Positions 23,751 through 32,632 are shown, counted from the stretch's first letter. The stretch is DNA of 57,852 bases from an uncultured Ectothiorhodospiraceae bacterium (GCA_947259765.1 CAMYNG010000012.1:1-57852); one strand, 5' to 3'. Program-made: numbers and translations. The notes: generated by a model from the letters alone, not told the origin.

Positions 23751-23791
23751 AATATACAGATGCCGTGTTTTGCGGGTTTGATCCAGATCAG
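23751..23791 (-). promoter_or_regulatory. FNR/CRP-like site and -10 element upstream of the tetrahaem cytochrome gene
   Basis: On the minus strand CTGATCTGGATCAA (23791-23778) matches TTGAT-N4-ATCAA at 9 of 10 positions. The -10-like TATATT lies at 23756-23751. Centre-to-centre spacing is 31 bp, identical to that at 15994-16034, so both transcription units of the electron conduit have the same class II activator geometry. Confidence 0.6.
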
Positions 23792-23914
23792 GAAAAATGT
23801 CCCAAATGTCGTTTGTAATACAAGCGCCATATTGCCGGAAAGATTATGCGGGCGGGGTAGTGTTGTGCGCCGCCTAGTCAGAGTAACTAGCTGCCGAGTA
23901 TGCGAGACAAAGAG

Positions 23915-24823
23915 CTAATTGAAATTTTTTGTCGGCCAGAGCCAGGCGGCACCACGAACCCCACTGGAGTCGCCATGCCGTGGCGGCCTAAGCTGAGTTA
24001 CCACGGTGTCACTAAAAACGTAATCACCCCAGATTCGAGGGATGTTATCGTACAGACGCGCGATATTGGACATGCCGCCACCAAGCACGATAACTTCGGG
24101 ATCAAGTAAATTTATCACACTGGCCAGAGCGCGGGCCAATCGATTTTCATACCGTTGCAAGGTCGCTTCGGCATCGGTGTTACCGGTCTCGGCATTGCTG
24201 ACTATCTCGGCGGCAAGCAGCGACTTGCCGTAATGCAAAAGATAGTCCCGACTTAGGCCGGGACCGGAGAGATAGGTTTCAATGCAACCACGTTTACCAC
24301 AATAGCATTGTGGTCCGGGCAATTCGTCTGCGTGCGGCCACGGCAAGGGGTTGTGACCCCATTCACCGCCAATGGCATTGACACCGTTGAGTAATTTACC
24401 ATGTGAGACGATACCCCCACCGGTGCCGGTGCCGAGAATTACCGCGAAAACCACGTTAAATGAATCGGCCGCACCATCGGTTGCTTCGGACATGGCAAAG
24501 CAGTTGGCGTCGTTTTCGATGCGTATTTCCCGGGCTAGTCGCTGCTGCAGATCTTCCAGCAGGTGCTGACCGTTCAAGCAGGTAGAGTTGGCATTTTTAA
24601 CCAAGCCGGTTGTCGGCGACACCGTACCGGGAATGCCAACACCTACGCTTCCGCTAATCCTGGTGTTGTTTTCGGCAGTCTCCACGAGTGAAACGATGGT
24701 CCGCAGTGTTGCCGCGTAATCGCCTTGCGGTGTGTCGACGCGTTTGCGAAAAAGTTCGCCGCCACAATCATCAAGGGCGATTGCCTCAATTTTTGTACCG
24801 CCAAGATCAATTCCGATGCGCAT
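23915..24823 (-). CDS. mak: ROK family sugar kinase (fructokinase-like)
   Basis: 302 residues. The N-terminal phosphate-binding loop is GIDLGGTKIEAIAL, the catalytic aspartate is in IENDANCFAMSEA, LGTGTGGGIV is the second ATP loop and a zinc-binding GHNPLPWP...CYCGKRGCIETYLSGP cluster (one His, three Cys) defines ROK kinases. The E. coli homologue Mak phosphorylates fructose; NagK and other hexose specificities share these motifs, so the substrate is uncertain. It is the last gene of a long minus-strand series, 34 bp after the cupin gene. Confidence 0.85.
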   Translation of the reverse strand: MRIGIDLGGTKIEAIALDDCGGELFRKRVDTPQGDYAATLRTIVSLVETAENNTRISGSVGVGIPGTVSPTTGLVKNANSTCLNGQHLLEDLQQRLAREIRIENDANCFAMSEATDGAADSFNVVFAVILGTGTGGGIVSHGKLLNGVNAIGGEWGHNPLPWPHADELPGPQCYCGKRGCIETYLSGPGLSRDYLLHYGKSLLAAEIVSNAETGNTDAEATLQRYENRLARALASVINLLDPEVIVLGGGMSNIARLYDNIPRIWGDYVFSDTVVTQLRPPRHGDSSGVRGAAWLWPTKNFN

Positions 24824-24857
24824 AGTGGGGCCAAGGGTTACATCGCAATGTCAACCA

Positions 24858-25223
24858 CTAATCCAGTAACTCGGTGTCCGCATGGCTGTAGGCCGGAGAA
24901 CACATGCAGAGAAATTGTAACGGGGTAGTGCCGGTGTTGGTAATGCAATGCGGGGTGCCGGGTGGGATCAGGACACTGTCTCCGGCTACAACTTCAAACT
25001 GTTCCTGAGCGAGCTGCATCGCCCCGCAGCCCTGGGTGATATGGTAAATTTCCTCGGTTTGAGCATGTTTGTGCAAGTGAGTGGTGTCACCCGGTAAAAC
25101 CGTCGCTTGCGCCAGGCTCTGGTTGCTGGCCGCGCTGCTCTCTGGATGTAGTAACTCCCGGATGGCGGAGCCGTCACGGGTGGTAAAGCTTTTTACTTTG
25201 TCCAGACTGGATTTGGTTGCCAT
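24858..25223 (-). CDS. small cupin-domain protein
   Basis: 121 residues forming one cupin barrel. Motif 1 is TTHLHKHAQTEEIYHITQGCG (metal ligands HxH, E and a later H), here without the final lysine spacing of sugar isomerases. Motif 2 is GDSVLIPPGTPHCITNTG. It is probably a metal-binding cytoplasmic protein of the dioxygenase/storage-cupin type; substrate unknown. It lies between rof and the ROK kinase gene in the same direction. Confidence 0.75.
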   Translation of the reverse strand: MATKSSLDKVKSFTTRDGSAIRELLHPESSAASNQSLAQATVLPGDTTHLHKHAQTEEIYHITQGCGAMQLAQEQFEVVAGDSVLIPPGTPHCITNTGTTPLQFLCMCSPAYSHADTELLD

Positions 25224-25243
25224 GATTACCGATTGTCAGCACG

Positions 25244-25495
25244 TCAGTCGTATTCGATAGGTTGCACGGATTTAAGGTAATCGAGACGAATCCGAAGCTG
25301 CTCCCCTGCCTGACTTTCGGCAAGAAGAAATTCTTCCTTATTTTTCGTCTCCAGATCAAGCGGAAGCAAAGAGGCGACATGGTCACCACGGGTATCAGCC
25401 CACGCAACCCTGAGCCACTGTTTGTGCAGAACCGCTACTTCGAGCTCCGAATGGGCTCCGCATTCTATCGGCGAATATGTTGTTTCGTCAGTCAT
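25244..25495 (-). CDS. rof: Rho-binding antiterminator (Rof/YaeO family)
   Basis: 83 residues from ATG 25495; an ATG at 25510 would add five residues and lies deeper in the upstream gene. YSPIECGAHSELEVAVLHKQ followed by IRLDYLKSVQPIEY matches the Sm-like fold of E. coli Rof (YaeO), which binds Rho next to its primary RNA site and blocks termination. The first codons overlap the end of the CPXCG gene by 8 bp, so the two are probably coupled. Confidence 0.8.
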   Translation of the reverse strand: MTDETTYSPIECGAHSELEVAVLHKQWLRVAWADTRGDHVASLLPLDLETKNKEEFLLAESQAGEQLRIRLDYLKSVQPIEYD

Positions 25496-25676
25496 TTTCA
25501 CGATTAACATCTACTGCGGCCAACACCCCGTCGGTGGCGACCGTGATGTGAAAAACAATCGGGCTGCAACAAACCTGGCAGTCTTCCACATATTGCTGTG
25601 AACCCGCCGAGGCGTCAACCGTCGTGATAAAGTTCTCCCCGCAGTACGGACAATCTATTTGCCATTCATTGAGCAT
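25488..25676 (-). CDS. CPXCG motif cysteine-rich zinc-ribbon protein
   Basis: 62 residues. CPYCGE near residue 9 and CQVCCSPI near residue 33 form the two cysteine pairs of the CPXCG family, a small conserved gammaproteobacterial protein that presumably binds zinc. Function unknown. It overlaps rof by 8 bp, in line with co-expression. Confidence 0.85.
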   Translation of the reverse strand: MLNEWQIDCPYCGENFITTVDASAGSQQYVEDCQVCCSPIVFHITVATDGVLAAVDVNREND

Positions 25677-25738
25677 AACAATGTCGTCGCGGTTGCAATC
25701 TTTGCGTGGATTCTTGCTTCGCCAGGGAAGGGCTAAAC

Positions 25739-26935
25739 TCAGCTATTTTCCGACGAAGTACCTATGCTTTCGATGTCATCGCGTAAAAACAGCCCGAGCA
25801 AATCGTTAAGGAAGCGATGCCCTGTTTCGGTTGGCGTAATGCGTGAAGCTGTCCATTCAATCCAGCCTTTCTGCTCCGCCGTTTCCAGCAGGTCCGCAAT
25901 CTCGGTTATGGCCAGGCCGGTTCGCTCGCCGAAGAGACTGGAGTCCATACCCTCTTGCAGACGCAGGGCATTGAGCATGAATTCAAACGCCGCATCTTGT
26001 CTAGATAGCGTTTTTTCACCGCCGACACAAGTCGGCGTACCCGCGGATTCGATAAATTGACGCGGGTGCTTTAGTTTCCATCGACGCACGATGGACTGTG
26101 CGGCAACATTGGTAATTTTGTCGTGCGCGCCGGCACCGATTCCCAGGTAGTCACCAAACTGCCAGTAATTCAGGTTGTGTCGGCACTCGTGACCGGCTTT
26201 CGCATAGGCTGAAACCTCATAGTGGCGGTAGTCGTGCTCAGCCAGTAATTGCTGGCAAAGTAGCTGGCTGGAATAAATCTCGTCTTCGTCCGGGAGCTCA
26301 GGTGTATGCCGGTGGAACGCCGTGTTGGGTTCAATAGTCAATTGATAGTGCGAAATATGTGAAGGTTCAAGCGCGATAGCGGTTTGCAGGTCGTGCAGCG
26401 CGGATTTTTCGCTTTGCCCGGGCAGACCATACATTAGATCCAGATTAAAATTCTCAAACCCGGAGGTGGCAGCTTGTTCCACCGCTCTTTCGGCCTCCTT
26501 GCCACTGTGAATACGACCGAGGGCGTTTAGCTGTGCATCGTTGAAGCTTTGTATGCCGATGGAAAGCCGGTTGATTCCCGCGGCGCGAAATTCTCGGAAC
26601 CGGCCTTGCTCAATTGTTCCCGGGTTGGCCTCCAGCGTGACCTCGGTGTTGGGTGAAACGTTGAGCAGGGCGCGTAACGTTGCGAGGAGCGTGTCAATTC
26701 CGGCCGGGCTAAACAAGCTCGGTGTGCCGCCGCCGAAAAATACACTGTTAATTTTGCGACCCCAGATACGTGGCAGCTCCGACTCGAGGTCACGCGTTAG
26801 CGCCCGAATATATTCTTGCTCGGGGAGCTCGTCCTTAAGTTCGTGAGAATTGAAGTCACAGTAAGGACATTTACTAACGCACCAGGGGATATGAATATAC
26901 AGAGCCAGTGGGAGCTGTTGGGTAAATTGGAACAT
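25739..26935 (-). CDS. hemW: HemW-type radical SAM haem chaperone
   Basis: 398 residues. The radical SAM cluster motif is CVSKCPYCDF (Cys-x3-Cys-x2-Cys) near residue 18, preceded by LALYIHIPWC, which is the HemW signature. VFFGGGTPSLF, EANPGT, RLSIGIQSF and NLDLMYGLPGQ follow in the usual order. HemW lacks coproporphyrinogen III oxidase activity and instead inserts haem into proteins such as respiratory enzymes, which suits a cytochrome-rich genome. It follows the FHA gene by 14 bp. Confidence 0.93.
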   Translation of the reverse strand: MFQFTQQLPLALYIHIPWCVSKCPYCDFNSHELKDELPEQEYIRALTRDLESELPRIWGRKINSVFFGGGTPSLFSPAGIDTLLATLRALLNVSPNTEVTLEANPGTIEQGRFREFRAAGINRLSIGIQSFNDAQLNALGRIHSGKEAERAVEQAATSGFENFNLDLMYGLPGQSEKSALHDLQTAIALEPSHISHYQLTIEPNTAFHRHTPELPDEDEIYSSQLLCQQLLAEHDYRHYEVSAYAKAGHECRHNLNYWQFGDYLGIGAGAHDKITNVAAQSIVRRWKLKHPRQFIESAGTPTCVGGEKTLSRQDAAFEFMLNALRLQEGMDSSLFGERTGLAITEIADLLETAEQKGWIEWTASRITPTETGHRFLNDLLGLFLRDDIESIGTSSENS

Positions 26936-26949
26936 ACCGGTTAATCTGG

Positions 26950-27918
26950 CTACTCGCGAGCCAACTCATCGACATCAGATTTAAGTGAGTGTGCCGCGGA
27001 AAAATAATCTGTACTGCTTACCGGGCGACGCAATACAAAAGCCGGCGCTTTCAGTGTTGAGGAATAATCAAGATCAAAACCGAAATCACGTTCAAATACC
27101 CATACCAGGGATTGAATCAGAACACTGAAGCCGAGAGCCAGAGCGGCGGCGACACGTACGGATTTTTTCAGTGTCAGTGTCGTGCTGTAACGGATGTGAG
27201 AAAACAGCAGAAAGCCAAATAAAAGCGTTCCCGCCACCATGGAAAACGTATTCGCCAGGCCCGGCAGGGCGAAGGCGAAATCGACATATTCCGCGAAGGT
27301 TTCCAGCAGGCTGCTAATAACCAGGATCCCTCCCACGAGCGTGGCATGGTAGGCAAAGTAGAAACGATGTGTAACGGCCCGGCTGGCGATGGACCAACCT
27401 CCCGCCCAGATGCCGAGAAAAACAAACACCGGCAGCAGATCCACTAAGCGGTCGGCCAGCGTGGCGGACTCGCTGCTGTCAAAGTGTGCTTGTAATAAAA
27501 TAATTCCTGCAGTCAGCAACCAGGTGAGAATCATTGCGGGCCAGCTGGTAAAAAACAGCATAGTGAAGCTTGGGTTGGCTCTGTCCAGGACGACTTCGCG
27601 CACCGGGTGGTCGGGGAAAAAGAACTGCAACTCCGTGTGACCGATGCGCAGGCGGCTGGCGGATTGCAGCCACATCGAGTCAACTCGCTTAAGCGGCGCA
27701 ACCGCGAACAGGCCGTTGTCGCTGTTCAAATCACGCGCCATGAGTCGGTTTTCCGCATTAAAACTAACTTCAAGATGATGTGCCGATACAAAGCCGTCAT
27801 CAATAATTAAGTCATTGTCGTAGGCTCGCCCAATACGGCAGGGAAAATTCGTCACCCGCTGCCGGTGCCGGACCTTGCCGAAGCGATCAAGAACTTCGAC
27901 GATAACTATTTGACCCAT
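26950..27918 (-). CDS. FHA-domain membrane protein
   Basis: 322 residues. An FHA domain occupies about 1-100, with the phosphothreonine-binding pattern CRIGRAYDNDLIIDD, VSAHHLEV and DLNSDNG. Five to six membrane helices follow (about 125-145, 160-178, 190-210 and 220-240 are clear), then a cytoplasmic tail with SLKSDVDELARE. It probably reads phosphothreonine marks at the inner membrane. It overlaps the serine protease gene by 13 bp, and a Ser/Thr kinase and PP2C phosphatase are encoded on the same strand 3 kb upstream, so all four may form one signalling pathway. Confidence 0.85.
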   Translation of the reverse strand: MGQIVIVEVLDRFGKVRHRQRVTNFPCRIGRAYDNDLIIDDGFVSAHHLEVSFNAENRLMARDLNSDNGLFAVAPLKRVDSMWLQSASRLRIGHTELQFFFPDHPVREVVLDRANPSFTMLFFTSWPAMILTWLLTAGIILLQAHFDSSESATLADRLVDLLPVFVFLGIWAGGWSIASRAVTHRFYFAYHATLVGGILVISSLLETFAEYVDFAFALPGLANTFSMVAGTLLFGFLLFSHIRYSTTLTLKKSVRVAAALALGFSVLIQSLVWVFERDFGFDLDYSSTLKAPAFVLRRPVSSTDYFSAAHSLKSDVDELARE

Positions 27919-29171
27919 TGTATTGACTCAACATAACGTTCGGCGAATGAAATTGCGTTTTCGAAGCTGAAACCTTGTAACGAAAGTGTTGACTGCAGGC
28001 CGACGGTTTTTTCATTGAGGGTAACCGCATTCAGGATTAGATCATAAAGTCCCGCGAGTTTTTTATAGGTACGTACACACAAGGCTATTTTCATCAGGTT
28101 CTTGTCGTTTTTTACAAACCGGGTCTGGCAACGAAATTCAGTCAGTTCATCCTCATGCCCCTGTGTTGAAGTATCGGCATCTTCGAAGTAGCTTTGAAAA
28201 ATAGAATAAAAATGAAACTGGCCGATTTCCCTACCTACGACATAGTGATGGGTATACTCAAGCGTGCCGGTGGTCACCTTCTCGTTAATAAAAATATCGT
28301 GTTTATTGGCACAGGAATAACTGGTTGTTGCGTAGTACAGATCTTCCTCGATTGTAGAATCACCCCAGCAGTCGAGCCCGGGAACGATGCTGTCCGGTAC
28401 CTTGTACGATCCCAGTTGTTTGGTGAGGATTGGTGTTTTTGTCAGTTTTTCGAAAATTGTGGCCTGATTTGCCAGCAGCTGTTCGGTAAGCTGGCTGACG
28501 AATGACTCTATGGGTGGAGGTGTTTCCGGAGCCCGCGCAACAAGCCGGGATACAAATTCGGCCGGAACCAGAAAGCCGATCTGATTTCCGGCTGTAGCGA
28601 CGTTTACGCCAACCACTTCTCCATGTCGGTTAATCGTCGGGCCGCCGCTCATGCCTGGGTTGATCGAGGCGGTCAAATGAATTCGCTGATGCAGGGAATC
28701 GTCTATGAAACCGTTGTAGGTTCCTTCAACAATGGTCATGCCCAAATCATGCGGATTTCCCAGTGAATATAGTCGGGTGCCTTTTCGGACCTTCTTGTCT
28801 CGAATCGCTAATAACGGAGTATTCTCAAGTTCGGTTTTTAGCACGGCGAGATCGTTGACAACATCAATGCCGAGCAGACGGAGGCTGCCAGGCCTCGCGC
28901 CGTCGCTATCAACAAATTCCGCGCGGTATTGTTTCGGGTGGTGAATAAGCTGTGAAATGACATGATAATTGGTAACAATCAAGCCGCTACTGTTTACAAA
29001 GAAGCCGCTACCCAGTGTATTTTTGGCATTCGAGTCTGTATCGATAATACGAATTTGAACCAGCCTGTCCTTGTAGGCTTCGTAAACATCGCGTGTGTCG
29101 GCGTGGACCTGCGCAGCAAGCAGGTACAGTGCAATCAGCAAAAAAACAGAATAGGATTTAATGGGCATCAC
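27906..29171 (-). CDS. secreted trypsin-like (HtrA-type) serine protease
   Basis: 421 residues with a signal peptide to about residue 24 (LLAAQVHA). A chymotrypsin-fold protease domain has the catalytic triad visible: His in IVTNYHVIS, Asp in VVNDLAVL and Ser in NPGMSGGP. There is no PDZ domain; the C-terminal 200 residues are unfamiliar and contain four cysteines (DCWGDS, YSCANK, FRCQTR, ALCVRT) that could form two disulfides. Expected to act in the periplasm. It overlaps the FHA gene by 13 bp, hinting that the FHA protein transmits or controls its activity. Confidence 0.85.
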   Translation of the reverse strand: MMPIKSYSVFLLIALYLLAAQVHADTRDVYEAYKDRLVQIRIIDTDSNAKNTLGSGFFVNSSGLIVTNYHVISQLIHHPKQYRAEFVDSDGARPGSLRLLGIDVVNDLAVLKTELENTPLLAIRDKKVRKGTRLYSLGNPHDLGMTIVEGTYNGFIDDSLHQRIHLTASINPGMSGGPTINRHGEVVGVNVATAGNQIGFLVPAEFVSRLVARAPETPPPIESFVSQLTEQLLANQATIFEKLTKTPILTKQLGSYKVPDSIVPGLDCWGDSTIEEDLYYATTSYSCANKHDIFINEKVTTGTLEYTHHYVVGREIGQFHFYSIFQSYFEDADTSTQGHEDELTEFRCQTRFVKNDKNLMKIALCVRTYKKLAGLYDLILNAVTLNEKTVGLQSTLSLQGFSFENAISFAERYVESIQWVK

Positions 29172-29189
29172 GTGCGATTGGCCGCCTAA

Positions 29190-29783
29190 TTAAACAGTAG
29201 GCAAATTATTTAGGAATTGTACAAGCGCCTGACCACGATGGCTGATGCGGTTTTTCTCTTCGGCGGCGAGTTGTGCGGCAGTACAGTTGTGTGTGGGTAC
29301 AAAAAACACCGGGTCGTATCCAAATCCGTTTTCACCGCTCGCCTCACGTTCGATGCGTCCTTCCCAGGTACCCTGGAAAATCTGTGGCGTGGGGTCAAGT
29401 TCGTGGCGCATCAGTACCATCAGACATTGAAAGCGTGCACCCCGCCTGGCATCTTCAACACCTTGTAATTCCTCAAGCAGCTTGTTCAGGTTGTCCGTAT
29501 CGCTGGCGTGCGTACCGGCATAACGCGCGGAGTAAATTCCCGGTGCGCCTTGCAAGGCATCGACCTCCAGCCCGGAATCATCCGCCAGCGCGGGTAGGCC
29601 ACTGTATTTGGCGGCGCTTCGTGCCTTTAGTATGGCGTTCTCGACAAACGTCAGTCCAGTCTCATCGACTTCCGGTGCACCAAACTCGGATTGAGGCAGT
29701 ACCTCAATTCCCCGACTCTTGAGAACGGCACCGATCTCCCGTGCCTTGCCGGCGTTATTACTGGCGAGAACAATTTTTTTCAT
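29190..29783 (-). CDS. rdgB: XTP/dITP pyrophosphatase (RdgB/HAM1)
   Basis: 197 residues. IVLASNNAGKAREI (substrate-binding start), EVDETGLTFVENAILKAR, PALADDSGLEVDAL with the catalytic aspartates, and NGFGYDPVFFVP plus SHRGQAL at the end match RdgB exactly. The enzyme removes non-canonical ITP, dITP and XTP from the nucleotide pool. It is usually next to rph and hemW in gammaproteobacteria, as here. Confidence 0.95.
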   Translation of the reverse strand: MKKIVLASNNAGKAREIGAVLKSRGIEVLPQSEFGAPEVDETGLTFVENAILKARSAAKYSGLPALADDSGLEVDALQGAPGIYSARYAGTHASDTDNLNKLLEELQGVEDARRGARFQCLMVLMRHELDPTPQIFQGTWEGRIEREASGENGFGYDPVFFVPTHNCTAAQLAAEEKNRISHRGQALVQFLNNLPTV

Positions 29784-29873
29784 AACTAGAAAATCGAATT
29801 AAAATTACAGACAAAGGAAACCAATTATTTTTCTCTGTGGGACTATTCTTCCCGCTTGCTACAAAACTTGTCA

Positions 29874-29930
29874 TTCCGGCGAATGCCGGAAAACAGTGGC
29901 CCATTTGTTGACACCGGAATTCGCCGGTGT
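29874..29930. repeat. pair of short REP-like hairpins
   Basis: Two hairpins in the rph-rdgB gap: TTCCGGC-GAAT-GCCGGAA (29874-29891) and ACACCGG-AATTCG-CCGGTGT (29911-29930). The second is nearly the reverse complement of the first (CCGGCATTCGCCGG versus CCGGAATTCGCCGG), so they look like two REP units in opposite orientation. They may also slow transcription past rph. Confidence 0.55.
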
Positions 29931-30007
29931 GGCACGGTGTTACTAATACGTATGCGGCGAACAGCAGGGTAGCATGTTAACTCGAAAATGTTTCTGGAAG
30001 TGCGTAA

Positions 30008-30721
30008 CTAGGTCAGCACTTCAGATTGCTTTTCGATCAACTGCGCAATACCGGTCTTTGCCAGCTTCAGCATGGCCTGCAGATCTTCTTCGCTGAATGC
30101 CTCGCCTTCGGCCGTACCTTGCACTTCAATATATCGACCGGCGTCGGTCATGACGACGTTCATGTCGGTTTCACAGTTGGAGTCTTCCGGGTAGTCCAGG
30201 TCGAGCACCGGTGTGCCTTGATAAACGCCGACCGAAACCGAGGCGACCTGACAAACCATCGGGCTGCGTTTGATGGTACCTTTTTCGATCATATGATTAA
30301 TGGCGTCGACCAGTGCAACATAGCCTCCGGTAATGGAAGCAGTGCGGGTCCCGCCATCGGCCTGGATGACATCGCAGTCGATGGTTACGGAGTTTTCTCC
30401 CAGCGCCTTGAGATCGATTGCGGCGCGCAATGAACGGCCAATAAGCCGCTGAATTTCCATAGTGCGGCCGCCCTGTTTGCCGCGCGCCGCTTCACGCCCC
30501 ATGCGCGAGCCGGTGGAGCGGGGCAACATACCGTACTCTGCGGTAACCCAACCTTGTTCACTGCCACGCAGAAATCCGGGTACTCTGTTTTCTACAGAGG
30601 CGGTACAGATCACCCGCGTATCGCCAAACTCGACCAGGACGGATCCTTCGGCGTGACGGGTGTAATTTCGTGTTAGACGAATTGCACGTAAATCGTCCGG
30701 CGCTCGACCACTAGGGCGCAT
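30008..30721 (-). CDS. rph: RNase PH
   Basis: 237 residues from ATG 30721, with AAGGAA upstream; the frame reaches 30787 but without family similarity. [11 protein letters not shown], the RNA-binding [29 protein letters not shown] region (split here by natural breaks), [18 protein letters not shown] and the phosphate-binding motifs are complete. It is a phosphorolytic 3'-5' exoribonuclease that trims tRNA ends; E. coli K-12 strains often carry a broken copy, but this one is intact. Confidence 0.95.
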   Translation of the reverse strand: MRPSGRAPDDLRAIRLTRNYTRHAEGSVLVEFGDTRVICTASVENRVPGFLRGSEQGWVTAEYGMLPRSTGSRMGREAARGKQGGRTMEIQRLIGRSLRAAIDLKALGENSVTIDCDVIQADGGTRTASITGGYVALVDAINHMIEKGTIKRSPMVCQVASVSVGVYQGTPVLDLDYPEDSNCETDMNVVMTDAGRYIEVQGTAEGEAFSEEDLQAMLKLAKTGIAQLIEKQSEVLT

Positions 30722-30820
30722 ACTGATTCCTTGTTTTGGGTGAAAATTAAAATTTGATTTCGACCTAGTATAACAAAGGTCGTGCACTGGTTTTATTGTC
30801 AGTGAGGCGCGAAACCGAAC

Positions 30821-31708
30821 TCAGTGATCCATTTCGTGACCGTATTTGTCCATGACGTGTTCAATTTCGTCGATGGCGCGATCGAGGCTGTCACCCGGCT
30901 GGGCAACTTTCTGTTTAATTTCCCGGGTGTCGACTTTTTCAGTTTGTTCACGGAAATTGTTTACGCGCAAGGCAACCGCGCTAACGTTATCACTGTGGGG
31001 GTAAGCACTTTTCTCGGCAGATTCGGCCAGTTTTTCCAGTGAATTATCCAGCGGGCGCTCTGCGAGCCCCATACCGAGTTGCGCGTCGTCCAGCGGTTCC
31101 CAAAGTCCGTCGGAACAAAGCAGTAAAACGTCATCTTGCTGCAATTGTACCCGGTTGCTGACCGTGAGTTCGGGCTCGTTCTTTGTCTGACCGATGCACT
31201 GGGTCAGATAGCTGCGCATGGGGTGTTCCTTTTGCTTGTCCAGACTGATCTGGCCCTGCTTATAGAGTTCTTCTACATAGGAGTGATCGGCCGTGCGGTA
31301 CAGAGACAGCCCATTGCGAAATAGATAAAAGCGACTGTCACCTGAATGCGCCCACCAGGCGGCGCCATCCTGGATCAGGCAAAGTACCGCGGTCGTGGCC
31401 GGATTAATGGGAGGATCGGCACGTTGACCCAGTTTTACCACCGCGGAGTGCGCCAGTTTAAGGGTGACAAACAAGAACTGTTCCGGGTTGGCAACGGGCA
31501 GGGCAACATGCTCGAAGCGCTCTTCGGCAATATTTATCAATTCCTGCGCAGCGAGTTCACCTCGGGCCTTGCCGCCCAGTCCGTCACCCAGCACCAGCAA
31601 CAAATACCCATCGCGTTCGAACACCGCCAGCCTGTCCTGGTTTTCCTCACGGTTACCCAACCGACTGGTGCGTCCAAGCTCGTACTGCATTTCAATTTTG
31701 CCACTCAC
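30821..31708 (-). CDS. PP2C-family Ser/Thr protein phosphatase
   Basis: 295 residues. Metal-binding motifs of the PPM/PP2C family: GNREENQDRLAVF, VLGDGLGGKARGELAAQ (usually DGMGG), WWAHSGDSRFYLF, LLLCSDGLWEPL and a final SDNVSAVALRV. A helical tail of about 50 residues (VDTREIKQKVAQPGDSLDRA and on) is extra. The kinase gene is immediately upstream, 6 bp away, so they form a kinase-phosphatase pair. Probably soluble. Confidence 0.9.
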   Translation of the reverse strand: MSGKIEMQYELGRTSRLGNREENQDRLAVFERDGYLLLVLGDGLGGKARGELAAQELINIAEERFEHVALPVANPEQFLFVTLKLAHSAVVKLGQRADPPINPATTAVLCLIQDGAAWWAHSGDSRFYLFRNGLSLYRTADHSYVEELYKQGQISLDKQKEHPMRSYLTQCIGQTKNEPELTVSNRVQLQQDDVLLLCSDGLWEPLDDAQLGMGLAERPLDNSLEKLAESAEKSAYPHSDNVSAVALRVNNFREQTEKVDTREIKQKVAQPGDSLDRAIDEIEHVMDKYGHEMDH

Positions 31709-31714
31709 GGTTAT

Positions 31715-32632
31715 TTATCTCCGAAACCAGCCACCGGTCTTCGGTAACGGCTCTTCATCCGAAGATTTCTTCAGGGCGTCCAACAACGCTTCAACACGTT
31801 GCGGACGCAGCAGTGGGTCGACCTCCATGGACCAGTCAACCGCTTCGAGTAACTCGTTGGAATAGCGCTTGCGGAAGGCCGCCGTGGCAGGACGCATGGC
31901 ATCCATTTCGCGGCGATCAACAGAGGACGGGGGAATTTTGTTTTCCATGCAGGTCCGAATTGTGGCGCCGACCGCATAGATGTCTGTCCAGGGACCGACG
32001 TAGCCGCCGGGATCGAGTTGTTCAATGGGTGAATAACCCGGCGTAACCACTTGGGACGCCTGATGCTGCCGGGTCGCCATCATTTCGTGCACGGCGCCAA
32101 AATCCAGTAACAATGGATTTCCACCCGGGCGTAGGTGGATGTTGCTGGGTTTGATGTCCAGGTGCAGCAGTCCCTGCGAATGGATGACCTGCAATCCCTC
32201 CAGCAGCGGCACGAAAACGGTACGAACAAAGGTCTCACTGAGTTTTTTCTTATGCTTTTTAATATAGGCGTGGAGATTTACACCTTCCTCAAACTCCATA
32301 ACCATATAGACCGTGCCGTTGGCGCGGAAGAAGTTGATAACGTTAACAATATTGGGATGTTGCAGGGTTGCCAGGGTGCTGGCTTCCTGGAAAAACAGGC
32401 GCTTGCCCTGGGCGAAGGACTCGACGCTGTCTTCGTCGATGGCGGCTACAAAGTGGTTTTTGGCCCGTACCGCCAGTTTGTTGGGCATGTATTCCTTTAT
32501 TACAACTCGCTTGTCGGCTTGTGCGTCCTGGGCCAGGTAGACGAGACTGAAACCACCCCCACCCAGGGTGCTTTCAATGGCGTAGCCGTCCAGTTCGGTG
32601 CCGGCGGGAAGCTGGTGTTCTGAAGCCTTCAA
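31715..32632 (-). CDS. Hanks-type Ser/Thr protein kinase
   Basis: 305 residues, consisting almost entirely of a kinase domain. It has the glycine loop LGGGGFSLVYLAQD, the ATP lysine in VVIKEYMP, the catalytic loop LLHLDIKPSNI (HxDxKxxN) and DFG in LLLDFGAVHEM. It lacks the transmembrane and PASTA parts of PknB, so the signal input is unknown. First gene of a kinase-phosphatase unit and divergent from yicC. The similarity to type VI secretion-associated PpkA/PppA pairs is only at domain level; no secretion genes are present. Confidence 0.9.
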   Translation of the reverse strand: MKASEHQLPAGTELDGYAIESTLGGGGFSLVYLAQDAQADKRVVIKEYMPNKLAVRAKNHFVAAIDEDSVESFAQGKRLFFQEASTLATLQHPNIVNVINFFRANGTVYMVMEFEEGVNLHAYIKKHKKKLSETFVRTVFVPLLEGLQVIHSQGLLHLDIKPSNIHLRPGGNPLLLDFGAVHEMMATRQHQASQVVTPGYSPIEQLDPGGYVGPWTDIYAVGATIRTCMENKIPPSSVDRREMDAMRPATAAFRKRYSNELLEAVDWSMEVDPLLRPQRVEALLDALKKSSDEEPLPKTGGWFRR

